64,000 nucleotides of DNA, from positions 27,296-91,295 of the forward strand of contig NZ_JAKILG010000016.1 in assembly GCF_023283765.1 (NCBI RefSeq), given 5' to 3'. Source of the stretch: Shewanella profunda (GTDB taxonomy: Bacteria > Pseudomonadota > Gammaproteobacteria > Enterobacterales > Shewanellaceae). Within the stretch, counting starts at the first letter, position 1. Each line of letters opens with the position of its first letter. Below the pieces are notes generated by a model. The model did not search any database, was not told where the DNA came from, and saw only the letters and a program-made list of their open reading frames with translations. Made by a program: the position numbers and the translations under genes. Positions 28,173-37,975 of this stretch are shown piece after piece.

Positions 28173-28284
28173 GGTTCTAGGTTCTAGGTTCTAGGTTCTA
28201 GGTTCTAGGTTCTAGGTTCTAGGTTCTAGGTTCTAGGTTCTAGGTTCTAGGTTCTAGGTTCTAGGTTCTAGGTTCTAGGTTCTA
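28173..28284. repeat. Heptamer tandem array, 16 perfect copies of GGTTCTA
   Basis: Sixteen uninterrupted copies fill 112 bases. The unit length is not a multiple of three and no frame crosses it. It joins directly to a short block of stem-loops (28285-28345). Such arrays usually vary in copy number by replication slippage. Confidence 0.97.
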
Positions 28285-28350
28285 GCAGCGAAGCGTCCTA
28301 GTAGTTGCGAAGCAACGCTCTAGTTCCTAGCAGGCCGAAGGCCGTCCTAG
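28285..28350. repeat. Cluster of three short CGAAG-loop stem-loops separated by CTAG
   Basis: AGCGAAGC(G), GTTGCGAAGCAAC and GGCCGAAGGCC follow one another, each small stem closed by a GAAG-type loop and separated by (T)CCTAG or CTAG. The last overlaps the 3' end of the acetyltransferase gene. Confidence 0.6.
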
Positions 28351-28836
28351 ATTTTTATACATCACCATACAATCGAGGGCGATCCCTCTAGGTGAACAGT
28401 AAACGGATTCCTCTTCTAAACCTTCACCACCAAAACCGCAGCTACGATAAAACGCTACCGCATTAAGGGTTGACTCTAATCTGAGTTGGGCAAGCCCCTG
28501 ATTAAAGGCCATAGTCTCAATAAACTTAAGCAGTGCCTTACCTACACCAAGTCCCATGGCATCGGGGGAGACAAATAGAGCGTCTAACTGGGCATAAGGA
28601 GCATCCAGCATGGCCGTACCAACAACCTTTTTATCCTGAGACTCCTCAGTAACTAGCTCGGCCACATAAAAATGCGCATCGACGATACGGCTAAATTTCT
28701 CGGTCAGTTCGCCTGCGGTCCAAATCAGCAGATCGCCAGCATCATAAAATCCGGCGCAGCCTTTATTAATGGCCGCATTGCGAATATCCCAGCAGGCCTG
28801 CGCATCATTTTTAGTTGCTTTTCGTATAGTTATCAT
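28327..28836 (-). CDS. GNAT family N-acetyltransferase
   Basis: 169 residues from the ATG at 28836; a TTG codon precedes it. ITIRKATKNDAQACWDIRNAAI opens the fold, and the acetyl-CoA motif appears as VSPDAMGLGVGKALLKFIE, followed by LRLESTLNAVAFYRSCGF. Substrate unknown. The 3' end runs into the repeat block (the C-terminal GRPSAC is encoded by repeat-like sequence), so the tail may have been altered by repeat insertion. Confidence 0.85.
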   Translation of the reverse strand: MITIRKATKNDAQACWDIRNAAINKGCAGFYDAGDLLIWTAGELTEKFSRIVDAHFYVAELVTEESQDKKVVGTAMLDAPYAQLDALFVSPDAMGLGVGKALLKFIETMAFNQGLAQLRLESTLNAVAFYRSCGFGGEGLEEESVYCSPRGIALDCMVMYKNLGRPSAC

Positions 28837-28926
28837 CAAGTTTCCCGATAAAACATCTCAGCCATAACATGCCATGAAGCCACTGAATCACCAAGCAAAC
28901 TCTTACCTTAGCGTCTTATCCAATAA

Positions 28927-28948
28927 AAAACCGCCCTAAGGCGGTTTT
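28927..28948. terminator. Terminator for pepB
   Basis: AAAACCGCC / GGCGGTTTT with a four-base loop. It lies about 80 bases past the pepB stop codon on the minus strand and upstream of the acetyltransferase gene. Confidence 0.75.
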
Positions 28949-29026
28949 AAGTAAGGCGACAGAATCTTAATGGATCTGCGGTGGCGATACTGACTAACTT
29001 AGGCCCGGACTAACTTAGGCTAGGGC

Positions 29027-30319
29027 TTAGGCTTTAATCAACTCACTAATAGTCAATACGCCGTGGGTCGTTGCACCTGCGCCCCACATGGCAGAAGCCG
29101 AATCTTCAAAGGCACCGGCTAAGTCAACATGCAACCATTTAGCTTCGGGTGACACAAAACGCCACAGGAAGCCAGCGGCATTGGAGGCTCCACCGGCTCC
29201 GCCACCTTTCACAGGGCGACTGTTGGCCGTATCGGCGTAGGCCGATGGGCACATTTCTTTGTGCCAAGGATCGAGTGGTAATGGCCATACGCGCTCGGCC
29301 ACGCTGGTGGCTTTTTGCTGGGCAAGTTGCAACACATCAGCCTGCGGCGAGAAAATCGCATTGTAGTTAGAACCAACAGCCATCACAGCTGCGCCTGTAA
29401 GGGTCGCAGCATCGATAATAAAAGGCGCGCCTGTCGCAGAAGCGGCTTGTAGACCATCGGCCAACACTAGGCGTCCTTCCGCATCTGTGTTCACCACTTC
29501 AACTGTCACGCCATTTTTGTAGGTTAGGATATCGCCTAACTTATAAGCCCGGCCGCTGATCAAGTTTTCGGCACAACATAAGAACAATTTAACCCGTTTG
29601 TTGAGGCCAGACTTGATTGCTAAACCGAGCGCTGCAGTCACAGTTGCCGCACCGCCCATATCGCATTTCATCCCTAACATGCCTTCGGAAGCCTTAATGC
29701 TGTAGCCACCAGAATCAAAGGTAATGCCTTTACCCACGAGCGCCACAGAAACCGGGGCATCGGCGGCTAATGGGTTAAAATCTAACGCTAACATCGCCGG
29801 GGGGCGCTCACTGCCACGGCCCACTGCATGGATACCTATCCATTGCTCTTCAAGCAAGGCTTCACCTTCGATAATGCGGTAGCTCACCTTGTCACCGCCA
29901 ATGCTGGCTAACCATTTAGCCGCTTGTTGAGCTAATTTAACTGGGGATAAATTTTCAGGGGTATCGTTGATCAGTTGACGGGCAAAGGTCGCTACATCGA
30001 GTCGACGTTGCAATTCGACTTGCACAGACTCATCACCACACCATTGAATTTGATAACCTGTTTTTGCCGTCGCGAAACCTTGGGCAAACACCCACTGGCT
30101 ATTTAGATCCCAAAGTTGCCCAGCTAATACAACGCTACTAATGCCTTGATTGCGCAGCTTACGTGCCGCCATTTGAATTTGACGCAACTCATCGCCACCC
30201 GCTAAATGAATTTGCGCGCCATCGGCGGTAAAAGTCACATCGGCTTTGCCCCAGTGGGCGGCTGGCGCTTCTTTGGTTAATTGCACTCTCATCAATTCAG
30301 TCATTTTTAGTTCACTCAT
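29027..30319 (-). CDS. pepB: Peptidase B, M17 leucyl aminopeptidase family
   Basis: 430 residues, the length of PepB and shorter than PepA. The metal and active-site motifs are intact: GKGITFDSGGYSIKAS, MKCDMGGAATV and the family signature NTDAEGRLVLADGL. It is a cytoplasmic, metal-dependent hexameric aminopeptidase degrading small peptides. The ATG follows AAGGATCC. It is divergent from sfsA, with 178 bases between. Confidence 0.92.
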   Translation of the reverse strand: MSELKMTELMRVQLTKEAPAAHWGKADVTFTADGAQIHLAGGDELRQIQMAARKLRNQGISSVVLAGQLWDLNSQWVFAQGFATAKTGYQIQWCGDESVQVELQRRLDVATFARQLINDTPENLSPVKLAQQAAKWLASIGGDKVSYRIIEGEALLEEQWIGIHAVGRGSERPPAMLALDFNPLAADAPVSVALVGKGITFDSGGYSIKASEGMLGMKCDMGGAATVTAALGLAIKSGLNKRVKLFLCCAENLISGRAYKLGDILTYKNGVTVEVVNTDAEGRLVLADGLQAASATGAPFIIDAATLTGAAVMAVGSNYNAIFSPQADVLQLAQQKATSVAERVWPLPLDPWHKEMCPSAYADTANSRPVKGGGAGGASNAAGFLWRFVSPEAKWLHVDLAGAFEDSASAMWGAGATTHGVLTISELIKA

Positions 30320-30497
30320 TAGGGATCCTTATTTTTTCGATTCGTTTTAGCACAATCGGAACAACTTGTATGGCGGCAGTTTACTGCTAGCGGCCAGCGA
30401 CTAAAAGCGATTGGCCGAAGTTAGCTGGGTAAAATCTGTAAACATTTGCGAAATTTGCTAGTCTTGCCGCCAGATTGTTCTCAATACAGGTAGCAGC

Positions 30498-31202
30498 ATG
30501 CACTTCGAACCAGCCTTGCAGCAGGGCAGATTACTTAAACGCTATAAGCGCTTTCTTGCTGATATAAAGCTCGCCGATGGCAGTGAGATAACGATCCATT
30601 GCCCTAACACAGGCTCAATGCGCAATTGTCTCTTTCCCGATGAAACCGTGTGGTTTTCAACCTCCGCTAACCCTAAACGTAAATATGCATACACTTGGGA
30701 GTTAATGAGTACATCAGACGGCGGTCTCATTGGCATACATTCGGGTAATGCAAATGCCCTAGCCGAAGAAGCGATAAATAGCGGCATCATCAAAGAACTA
30801 ACGGGTTACGAGAGTTTAAGCCGTGAGGTGAAGTACGGCGATGAAAACAGCCGCATTGATATCTTGCTCCAAGGTGCTCAAAAACCAGACTGCTATATAG
30901 AGGTCAAAAGTTGTACTTTGCTCGAAGATGGGCAAGGATTTTTCCCCGATGCGGTGAGTTTACGTGGCCAAAAACATTTGCGTGAATTGATGTATATGGC
31001 AAGCCTTGGTCACCGCGCTGTACTGTTATTTGTGGTACAACACTCAGAAATATTCAGCGTTGCCCCCGCGGCACACATTGACCCTGAATATGCTAAGTTA
31101 CTGAAAATGTCGGTTTTAGCTGGAGTTGAAGTGTTGGCGTATCGCTGTGAAATCTCACCGACTGAGATACGTCTAGCCCAAGCCTGTGTAGTCCGAGTAT
31201 GA
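30498..31202 (+). CDS. sfsA: SfsA family DNA-binding protein / putative nuclease
   Basis: 234 residues with [27 protein letters not shown] and [19 protein letters not shown], the last resembling a PD-(D/E)xK nuclease core. The family is named for sugar fermentation stimulation in E. coli, but its biochemical role is unsettled. Together with dksA and gluQ downstream this is the conserved gammaproteobacterial order. Confidence 0.93.
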   Translation: MHFEPALQQGRLLKRYKRFLADIKLADGSEITIHCPNTGSMRNCLFPDETVWFSTSANPKRKYAYTWELMSTSDGGLIGIHSGNANALAEEAINSGIIKELTGYESLSREVKYGDENSRIDILLQGAQKPDCYIEVKSCTLLEDGQGFFPDAVSLRGQKHLRELMYMASLGHRAVLLFVVQHSEIFSVAPAAHIDPEYAKLLKMSVLAGVEVLAYRCEISPTEIRLAQACVVRV

Positions 31203-31365
31203 TGTTAACGGTCGGTAAAATTGAAATTCATTTCAATTAGCGAATTGAATCATAAAATTCATTCAAGACGAGTTGAAAAATTTGCCTCGATGTAAAGATT
31301 CTGATATAGATAGCGGCCGTTCTTAAGGACGCCCTACAAACGCAAATGATTACAGGAGATGCGTT

Positions 31366-31809
31366 ATGCCTGAAGGCACCAAAAAACTTGGCGTACTAGC
31401 TATCGCAGGTGTAAGTCCCTACCAGGAAAAGCCGGGTGAGGAGTATATGAACGCTAAGCAACTGGGTCACTTCAAGACTATTCTTGAAGCTTGGCGCAAT
31501 CAGTTGCGTGAAGAGGTCGACCGTACTCTAAGTCACATGCAGGATGAAGCAGCAAACTTTCCTGATCCTGTAGACCGTGCGGCGCAGGAAGAAGAGTTCA
31601 GTCTCGAACTTCGTGCTCGCGATAGAGAACGTAAGCTGATCAAGAAAATCGAAAAGACACTGCAAAAAATTGAAGAAGACGATTTCGGCTTCTGTGATTC
31701 TTGCGGTATCGAAATCGGCATTCGCCGTCTCGAAGCGCGCCCAACAGCCGACCAATGTATCGACTGTAAAACGCTTGCAGAGATTAAAGAAAAGCAAATG
31801 GCTGGTTAA
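31366..31809 (+). CDS. dksA: RNA polymerase-binding transcription factor DksA
   Basis: 147 residues with AGGAGA before the ATG. The coiled-coil carries the tip motif [17 protein letters not shown], whose Asp residues reach the polymerase active site. The zinc finger is CDSCG...CIDC. DksA works with ppGpp to repress rRNA and activate amino-acid promoters. The protein is of normal length and fully canonical. Confidence 0.97.
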   Translation: MPEGTKKLGVLAIAGVSPYQEKPGEEYMNAKQLGHFKTILEAWRNQLREEVDRTLSHMQDEAANFPDPVDRAAQEEEFSLELRARDRERKLIKKIEKTLQKIEEDDFGFCDSCGIEIGIRRLEARPTADQCIDCKTLAEIKEKQMAG

Positions 31810-31823
31810 TCGGCTGAGCTGAA

Positions 31824-31852
31824 CAAGGCGGGGATTTCCCCGCCTAATTGTT
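31824..31852 (+). terminator. Terminator of dksA
   Basis: AGGCGGGGA / TCCCCGCCT stem just after the dksA stop, followed by a moderately T-rich stretch. Confidence 0.75.
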
Positions 31853-31984
31853 TCTTCAAATGAGTTAATCAAACTCGTTCGAGTAAAACTCACTTCATTT
31901 TATTCTGTCATTCGCTTTTATCTTATTATGCCCTAAAATACGTCCACTTTTGTCGGTGCGACTTTCAAACTCAGTCTTGATGCT

Positions 31985-32884
31985 ATGGCAAATCCATTGA
32001 CGCTTTCTTTATCCAGTAAGCCCTACGTCGGCCGCTTTGCGCCTTCGCCTTCAGGTGCGTTGCATTTTGGTTCGCTTATTGCGGCCCTTGGCAGTTATTT
32101 ACGTGCCCGCTCGCAAAAGGGAAAGTGGTTAATTCGTATCGAAGATATCGATCCACCGCGGGAAATCAAAGGTGCGGCAGCTGATATTTTACGTACTTTA
32201 GAGGCCTATGGATTTGAGTGGGACGACTCGCCGCTATACCAGAGCCAACGCACTGAGGCCTATCAAGCGCAAATTGACCATCTGCTCACTCACAATGACG
32301 CCTATTTCTGCCAATGCAGTCGCAAACACATTCACGCTATGGGCGGTGTTTATGATGCCCGCTGCTATCAATTGTCTAAACCACATTCATCGGGGGCGGT
32401 ACGCATTGTGAACCGCGCTCAAGTGGCCGAATTTAATGATAATTTAATGGGGAAAATCTGTGTCGATGCACATTTTGCGGCGGAGGATTTTATCATCAAG
32501 CGTAGCGATGGCTTATATGCCTATCAACTCGCGGTTGTGCTCGACGATGCCTATCAGGGCATTACTGAAGTGGTGCGTGGCTGCGATTTAATTGAGGCAA
32601 GCTGTCGCCAATTAAGCTTGTATCAAACCTTTGGCTTAACGGCTCCCGAATGGCTACATTTGCCCCTCGCTTGCCTGAATCCTGGGTTTAAGCTTTCAAA
32701 ACAAAATCATGCACAGGCTATCGATAAGCAACATCCCCAAAAGAGCCTTAATGCAGCACTGGCATTTTTGGGTCAAGCTCCAGTAGAAGTCCAAGGTTCG
32801 GCGACACAAATGCTCGCCCAAGCCGTGGCACAGTTCCAATTATCCGCAATCCCAAAGCAATCAGAGATACTGATCGGTTCCTAA
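31985..32884 (+). CDS. gluQ: Glutamyl-Q tRNA(Asp) synthetase
   Basis: 299 residues resembling the catalytic half of glutamyl-tRNA synthetase without an anticodon domain. GRFAPSPSGALHFGSLIAALGSY holds the HIGH-type motif, CQCSRK...YDARCYQ the zinc site, and KLSKQNHA the KMSKS-type loop. It attaches glutamate to queuosine in tRNA(Asp). It follows dksA by 175 bases, as in E. coli. Confidence 0.94.
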   Translation: MANPLTLSLSSKPYVGRFAPSPSGALHFGSLIAALGSYLRARSQKGKWLIRIEDIDPPREIKGAAADILRTLEAYGFEWDDSPLYQSQRTEAYQAQIDHLLTHNDAYFCQCSRKHIHAMGGVYDARCYQLSKPHSSGAVRIVNRAQVAEFNDNLMGKICVDAHFAAEDFIIKRSDGLYAYQLAVVLDDAYQGITEVVRGCDLIEASCRQLSLYQTFGLTAPEWLHLPLACLNPGFKLSKQNHAQAIDKQHPQKSLNAALAFLGQAPVEVQGSATQMLAQAVAQFQLSAIPKQSEILIGS

Positions 32885-33054
32885 TGATGCTAAACGGCAC
32901 AAAATGCTCCACACAATAGAAATGTAAAAGGCTTTGCACAAGGCCGCAATTTGCGTATCTAGTGGGCTAAGTCAAGAATCGCTATATACCCATTAGGCCG
33001 CATTTAGTATATGATAGCCGCCAGATTTTTTAATCACATAACAGATCACATTTC

Positions 33055-33067
33055 GAGGTGTCCCATT
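33055..33067 (+). promoter_or_regulatory. GAGGTG ribosome binding site and candidate AUU start of pcnB
   Basis: GAGGTG at 33055-33060 is followed four bases later by ATT at 33065. The codons ATT TTT CGC CGT ... align with E. coli pcnB, which is known to start at AUU (protein MFTRVANFC). The in-frame ATG at 33011 has no comparable ribosome binding site and would add 18 non-conserved residues. Confidence 0.65.
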
Positions 33068-34495
33068 TTTCGCCGTATCAGCCAATTCTGTAAGCAGCTA
33101 TTTGAAGACGCGCCTAAAACGACCGCTCCAACTCCAGCTCAGATCCAACCCCAAGCATTAGAAGCCTCTTCTAGCGCCTTAAGCTTAGAGTTAGTGCCGA
33201 GAGATGCCCACTCCATCTCGCGCAAGGAAATTAGTGAGAATGCCCTTAAGGTATTATACAGACTGAATAAATCAGGCTTTAAAGCCTATTTGGTCGGCGG
33301 CGGTGTGCGTGATTTACTCCTCGGACTCGAACCAAAGGATTTCGACGTTGTGACCAACGCAACGCCAGAAGAAATCAAAAAACTGTTCCGCAATTGCCGA
33401 GTGGTTGGACGCCGTTTCCGTCTCGCCCATATCGTCTTTGGCCGTGATGTTATTGAAGTTGCGACCTTTCGTGGTCACCATGGCGAAAGCAATGATAAAG
33501 TCTCTAAAGCCAGCGCCGAAGGCCGCTTACTGCGCGACAACGTCTATGGCGAAATTGATGAAGATGCCGAACGCCGCGATTTTACCGTCAATGCCCTCTA
33601 TTACGATATCAGCGATTATTCCATCCGCAGCTATGGCGGCGGCATGGCCGATCTCAAGGCGGGCACCTTAAGATTAATTGGCGATCCAGAAACCCGTTAC
33701 CGCGAAGATCCCGTACGCATGCTAAGAGCCGTTCGTTTTGCAACTAAGCTCAGCATGAGTATCGAGGAAGTCACGGCAAAACCAATCAAACAATTGGCAC
33801 CGCTGCTCACGGATATTCCTGCGGCGCGCATGTATGAAGAAGTGCTTAAACTCTTCTTTGCGGGCAAAGCCTTAGCTAACTTTGAAATGATGCTGGAATA
33901 CAAGTTATTCGCACCCTTGTTTCCACAGATCGATGCGCTATTAAAAGAAGATCCAAAGGGTCCGGCAATGAAAATGGTTCAGGCCATCATGAAAAGCACC
34001 GACTTACGGGTAAATGAGGATAAACCAGTTACTCCCTCATTCTTCTATGCTGCCATGCTTTGGTATCCGCTACGCCAACGTGCCGAGGATATTGCCGTTG
34101 AAAGTGGCTTAACTTTATATGACGCCTTTTTCGCAGCAATGGGTGATGTGATGGAGCAGCAATGCCAAACCATCAGTATTCCACGTCGCTTTAGCACACC
34201 CTCAAAAGATATTTGGCAATTACAATTACGTTTCGACCGTAGCCAAGGTACTCGTGCTTTTAAACTAATGGAGCACCCTAAGTTTAGAGCCGCCTACGAT
34301 CTACTCTTACTCAGAGGTGAAGTGGAAGGCGGTAATGTTGCCAAAAGTGCAGCATGGTGGCAGCAATTTGTTGAAGCCGATGAAACCGAACGCCTGACTA
34401 TCGCCCGTAGTGGTAATAAGTCGTCTGGGAATCGCAACGCACCGCAACGCCGTCGCCGCAGACCAAGTACGACTAAAGCCAAAGCGGCTGAATAA
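33065..34495 (+). CDS. pcnB: Poly(A) polymerase I
   Basis: 476 residues if translation begins at the AUU at 33065 (494 from the ATG at 33011). The nucleotidyltransferase core has YLVGGGVRDLLLGLEPKDFDVVTNATP, with the GG and DxD catalytic elements, followed by RRDFTVNALYYD and the neck region YREDPVRMLRAVRFATKL. The C-terminus is basic (QRRRRRPSTTKAKAAE), as usual. It adds 3' poly(A) tails that promote RNA decay and control plasmid copy number through antisense RNAs. Its stop overlaps the folK start by one base. Confidence 0.95.
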   Translation: MFRRISQFCKQLFEDAPKTTAPTPAQIQPQALEASSSALSLELVPRDAHSISRKEISENALKVLYRLNKSGFKAYLVGGGVRDLLLGLEPKDFDVVTNATPEEIKKLFRNCRVVGRRFRLAHIVFGRDVIEVATFRGHHGESNDKVSKASAEGRLLRDNVYGEIDEDAERRDFTVNALYYDISDYSIRSYGGGMADLKAGTLRLIGDPETRYREDPVRMLRAVRFATKLSMSIEEVTAKPIKQLAPLLTDIPAARMYEEVLKLFFAGKALANFEMMLEYKLFAPLFPQIDALLKEDPKGPAMKMVQAIMKSTDLRVNEDKPVTPSFFYAAMLWYPLRQRAEDIAVESGLTLYDAFFAAMGDVMEQQCQTISIPRRFSTPSKDIWQLQLRFDRSQGTRAFKLMEHPKFRAAYDLLLLRGEVEGGNVAKSAAWWQQFVEADETERLTIARSGNKSSGNRNAPQRRRRRPSTTKAKAAE

Positions 34496-34983
34496 TGACC
34501 CGCGTTTATGTTGCATTAGGGGCCAATCTCAACGATCCCCAAACGCAATTGGACAATGGCGTGATGGCGTTGTCCACACTCGCTCAGGGCAATAGTTTGC
34601 AGGTCTCACCGTACTACCATTCAACCCCTATGGGCGATGTGGTCCAGCCCGATTATATCAATGCGGTAGCAAGCTTTGAGACAACACTGACGCCATTGGC
34701 GTTACTCGATGCACTACAACATATCGAAAATACTCAAGGGCGAGTTCGTAAAGAACGCTGGGGACCAAGAACCTTAGATCTCGATTTGCTCCTATATGGT
34801 AATGAGTTCATTGATGAACCTAGGCTCAAAGTTCCTCACTACGGCATGAAAGAGCGCAGCTTTGTGCTTGTCCCATTAGCCGCGATTGCTCCAGATCTTA
34901 TCCTGCCCTGTAACACAGCCCTAAGTAGTCTGATTAACAAAAATATGTTGGCCGAGTTACAACAACTAAAGCGCAATGGTTAA
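34495..34983 (+). CDS. folK: 6-hydroxymethyl-7,8-dihydropterin pyrophosphokinase
   Basis: 162 residues. VYVALGANLNDP, the ATP site RKERWGPRTLDLDLLLYG and VPHYGMKERSFVLVPLAAIAPDL are the HPPK signature. It catalyses pyrophosphate transfer in folate synthesis. It is coupled to pcnB by the TAATG overlap, and panBC follow, giving the common pcnB-folK-panB-panC cluster. Confidence 0.96.
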   Translation: MTRVYVALGANLNDPQTQLDNGVMALSTLAQGNSLQVSPYYHSTPMGDVVQPDYINAVASFETTLTPLALLDALQHIENTQGRVRKERWGPRTLDLDLLLYGNEFIDEPRLKVPHYGMKERSFVLVPLAAIAPDLILPCNTALSSLINKNMLAELQQLKRNG

Positions 34984-35134
34984 AACCATCAACTGTTGAC
35001 TCTAAGAACACTAAGCTCAAGCTTATTAGCAATGAAAATATCTTGGCAAAATGACAACTACTAGGGATAGATCATTGAAGTCCGTCCCCAGTTAGCTTAT
35101 AACACCACTTCTATTTGGTTTGAAGATCATCCAT

Positions 35135-35929
35135 ATGTCTAAAATTACTAGCTCAACCCTGTTGAAATACAAACAGGAAGGTAGAAAATTCACGGCACTG
35201 ACAGCCTATGATGCCAGTTTTGCCGGCGCGTTTGATAGCGAAGGTGTAGATGTGCTGCTCGTCGGCGATTCTTTGGGAATGGTTCTGCAAGGCCATGATG
35301 ATACCCTCCCCGTCACGACCGCAGAGATCGCTTACCATACTCGCTGCGTACGTCGCGGTATAGAGCGAGCACTGCTGATTGCCGACATGCCGTTTATGAG
35401 TTACGCCACACCAGAGCAAGCCATGGTTAATGCCACTGAGTTGATGCAAGCTGGCGCCAATATGGTCAAAGTGGAGGGTGGCCATTGGTTACTCGAAACC
35501 GTCACTAAACTCACGGAGCGTGGTATCCCTGTCTGTGCCCACTTAGGTTTAACCCCTCAGTCTGTTCATGTTTTTGGTGGTTTTAAAGTACAAGGTCGCG
35601 ATGCTGAAAATGCCCAGCGTATTCTGGACGAGGCTAAGGCTTTAGAAGCGGCTGGTGCTCAACTACTGGTAGTGGAGTGTATTCCTGCGCCACTCGCGGC
35701 AGCGATTACTCAAGCATTAACGATTCCTGTCATTGGAATTGGTGCAGGCGCCTCAACCGATGGTCAGATTTTAGTGATGCATGATGTATTAGGTATTTCA
35801 AGTGGTTATATTCCACGTTTTTCGAAAAACTACCTAAAACAAACGGGCGAAATCCGCTCTGCGGTACGCGCTTATATTGAAGAAGTTGCCGCGGGAACCT
35901 TCCCAAGTGCCGAACACACGTTCAACTAA
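35135..35929 (+). CDS. panB: 3-methyl-2-oxobutanoate hydroxymethyltransferase
   Basis: 264 residues from the ATG at 35135 ([10 protein letters not shown]); an in-frame TTG five codons upstream is unlikely. [31 protein letters not shown] and [21 protein letters not shown] are PanB signatures, with the metal-binding Asp/Glu residues present. It makes ketopantoate, the first committed step to pantothenate. The ribosome binding site is weak (GAAG). Confidence 0.96.
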   Translation: MSKITSSTLLKYKQEGRKFTALTAYDASFAGAFDSEGVDVLLVGDSLGMVLQGHDDTLPVTTAEIAYHTRCVRRGIERALLIADMPFMSYATPEQAMVNATELMQAGANMVKVEGGHWLLETVTKLTERGIPVCAHLGLTPQSVHVFGGFKVQGRDAENAQRILDEAKALEAAGAQLLVVECIPAPLAAAITQALTIPVIGIGAGASTDGQILVMHDVLGISSGYIPRFSKNYLKQTGEIRSAVRAYIEEVAAGTFPSAEHTFN

Positions 35930-35956
35930 TTTCCCGTTTTAGCAAGGTAAGGCTTA

Positions 35957-36802
35957 ATGATCACAAGCGCCCATATCGATGATATTCGCACTCAAGTGCG
36001 AGCATGGCGTGCCAAGGGCGAAACCGTCGCCTTTGTGCCAACCATGGGGAATCTTCATCAAGGACACATCACCTTAGTCAAACAAGCTGCACAAAAGTGT
36101 GACCATGTGGTGGTGTCAATTTTCGTCAATCCAATGCAATTTGGGCAAAATGAAGATCTCGACGCCTATCCACGCACTCTGGCCGCCGATAGCGAAGCAC
36201 TCACGGCGGCTGGCGCAGAACTGTTGTTTACTCCTACACCCGCCATCATCTACCCCAAAGGCTTAGCGCAACAAACCTTTGTCGAAGTACCGGGTATTTC
36301 AGACGTACTTTGTGGCGCATCCCGTCCAGGGCATTTCCGCGGTGTTGCCACTGTTGTCTGTAAGCTATTTAACATAGTGCAACCAGATGTGGCGCTATTT
36401 GGCAATAAAGACTATCAGCAGCTATTAGTGATCAAAACCATGGTTGAGGATCTATCCTTACCGATTGAAATTATTGGTGTTGATACGATACGTGAAGCCT
36501 CAGGACTCGCTATGAGTTCACGCAATGGCTACTTAACTAGCGATGAAAAAGCGGCGGCACCTGCGCTTAAAAAAGCGATTGATGCAATGGCGGCTGGCAT
36601 CAAGCAGGGCGAGAGTTTTGAGCAAGTGACAGAGCAAGCTAAGGCGAGTCTAGTCTTTGCAGGCTTTACCCCTGATTACTTAGAAATTCGCCATGCCCAC
36701 ACCTTAGCAAAAGCCGAAGCACAGGATAAAGCGCTGGTGATTTTAGCGGCGGCTTATCTCGGTAAAGCGCGCCTTATTGATAATCTAAGATTCGATCGCT
36801 AA
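35957..36802 (+). CDS. panC: Pantothenate synthetase
   Basis: 281 residues. [18 protein letters not shown] carries the HIGH motif, [36 protein letters not shown] the ATP/pantoate site, and AMSSRNGYL the KMSKS equivalent. It condenses pantoate with beta-alanine. It is 27 bases after panB with AAGGTAAGG upstream, so the pair forms an operon. Confidence 0.97.
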   Translation: MITSAHIDDIRTQVRAWRAKGETVAFVPTMGNLHQGHITLVKQAAQKCDHVVVSIFVNPMQFGQNEDLDAYPRTLAADSEALTAAGAELLFTPTPAIIYPKGLAQQTFVEVPGISDVLCGASRPGHFRGVATVVCKLFNIVQPDVALFGNKDYQQLLVIKTMVEDLSLPIEIIGVDTIREASGLAMSSRNGYLTSDEKAAAPALKKAIDAMAAGIKQGESFEQVTEQAKASLVFAGFTPDYLEIRHAHTLAKAEAQDKALVILAAAYLGKARLIDNLRFDR

Positions 36803-36817
36803 TGTAAAATACCTTGA

Positions 36818-36848
36818 TAAAAAAGGAGCTTAGGCTCCTTTTTTATCA
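36818..36848 (+). terminator. Terminator of panBC
   Basis: AAAAAAGGAGC / GCTCCTTTTTT stem followed by more T residues, 16 bases after the panC stop. Confidence 0.9.
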
Positions 36849-37022
36849 TTTATAGTTCAGAATTAATGCTATTTCCCTTTGAAAATCAATTTCAATGTCA
36901 GAAAAGATCAATCGTCAAAAAACTGGTTTTCTCCCCAAACTTACCCCATAGTATTAAACGGACCAACACACGGATTTGATGCATAAATATATGTCACTAG
37001 TGTACAAAGGATTTGTAGCCGA

Positions 37023-37550
37023 ATGGCAAAGCTGATACTGACTCTGATATGCCTTTTGTTGCCAAACATGGCTCAGGCAAACACTATCTATAAATGTCAT
37101 AAGGGCGATAAAGTTGTCTTTAGCCAAATCGCTTGCCCGCAGGAATACCGTCAACACAAAATCGAGTATCAGTTAGGCGTCACAATTGAAACTGATTCAG
37201 ATAAACGGGAAATGCCTGTCGATCCTTTACAAGCGTTACTCAATAGCCAAACTATTACCAAAGAAAAACTGCTGCAACTGCTTGATGGCGAAATATATCG
37301 GCTTAAGCAGGAAAACAGCTATTTTGAAATCCTGCGAGCCAGTGAATTACAGAAACTAGAACGTAGACGTTATTGGCAAAATAAAGAGAAAAACGATCCT
37401 GAATACATCAACGAAATGGACGATATCAATACTCGCTTCAATGTGTTGACTATAAGCAACAACAGTACAATGCAACAACTGAAAGACCGTAAAGACCAAA
37501 TCAGTACCCAAGCCTTCCCTGAAGCGTCAAAAGAGCCGGAAAAACACTGA
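37023..37550 (+). CDS. Secreted DUF4124 domain protein
   Basis: 175 residues. A signal peptide (MAKLILTLICLLLPNMAQA) precedes the DUF4124 motif NTIYKCHKGDKVVFSQIACP. The remaining 120 residues are charged and probably coiled-coil. The family is periplasmic and uncharacterised. It lies between panC and the curlin genes with its own spacing on both sides; a link to curli is not supported. Confidence 0.82.
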   Translation: MAKLILTLICLLLPNMAQANTIYKCHKGDKVVFSQIACPQEYRQHKIEYQLGVTIETDSDKREMPVDPLQALLNSQTITKEKLLQLLDGEIYRLKQENSYFEILRASELQKLERRRYWQNKEKNDPEYINEMDDINTRFNVLTISNNSTMQQLKDRKDQISTQAFPEASKEPEKH

Positions 37551-37975
37551 TCGCGTATAGAATGTCGTACTTGTCCTATCTCTGATGTGTTGAAAAAATT
37601 CGACCTCACTATAACTCATTGCCCTTCGCGATTAACTCTTTCAGAAAAAATGATAACGCGACTATCGATATCCTTTTCACTAATTGTTAACCATTGTTTA
37701 AATAATCTAGGGATAGCTTCTCAACAAATACGACTTAACTACTAGGCCAACTAGACTAGACACTCTAATAAAATACTCTTCAGTAAAAATATAAACTCAT
37801 TTAAATCAGCACCATAAAAACATATCACCCATTTACTGACACTCCCTCCTTTCTAGAATAAATACCCTTTTGGCCAATTGCGACATGTTAACTGGACTCG
37901 TATCTTCAGGTCTGAATTTGGGATGTAAGTTGTGTTAAGCAACCCAAGATATTTGATGCATGCAAGGAGTCATCC
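37551..37975 (+). promoter_or_regulatory. Long leader/promoter region of the curlin operon
   Basis: This 425-base AT-rich gap precedes the CsgB-like gene. At 37821-37832 the minus strand reads ATGGGTGATATG, close to the GGGTGA-containing CsgD site of E. coli; a matching site lies upstream of the LuxR gene. Such long leaders are typical of curli promoters integrating several regulators. No other motif was recognised. Confidence 0.45.

Noticed and set aside
28173..28284. Possible CRISPR array
   Set aside because: The units are 7 bp with no spacers and there are no cas genes.
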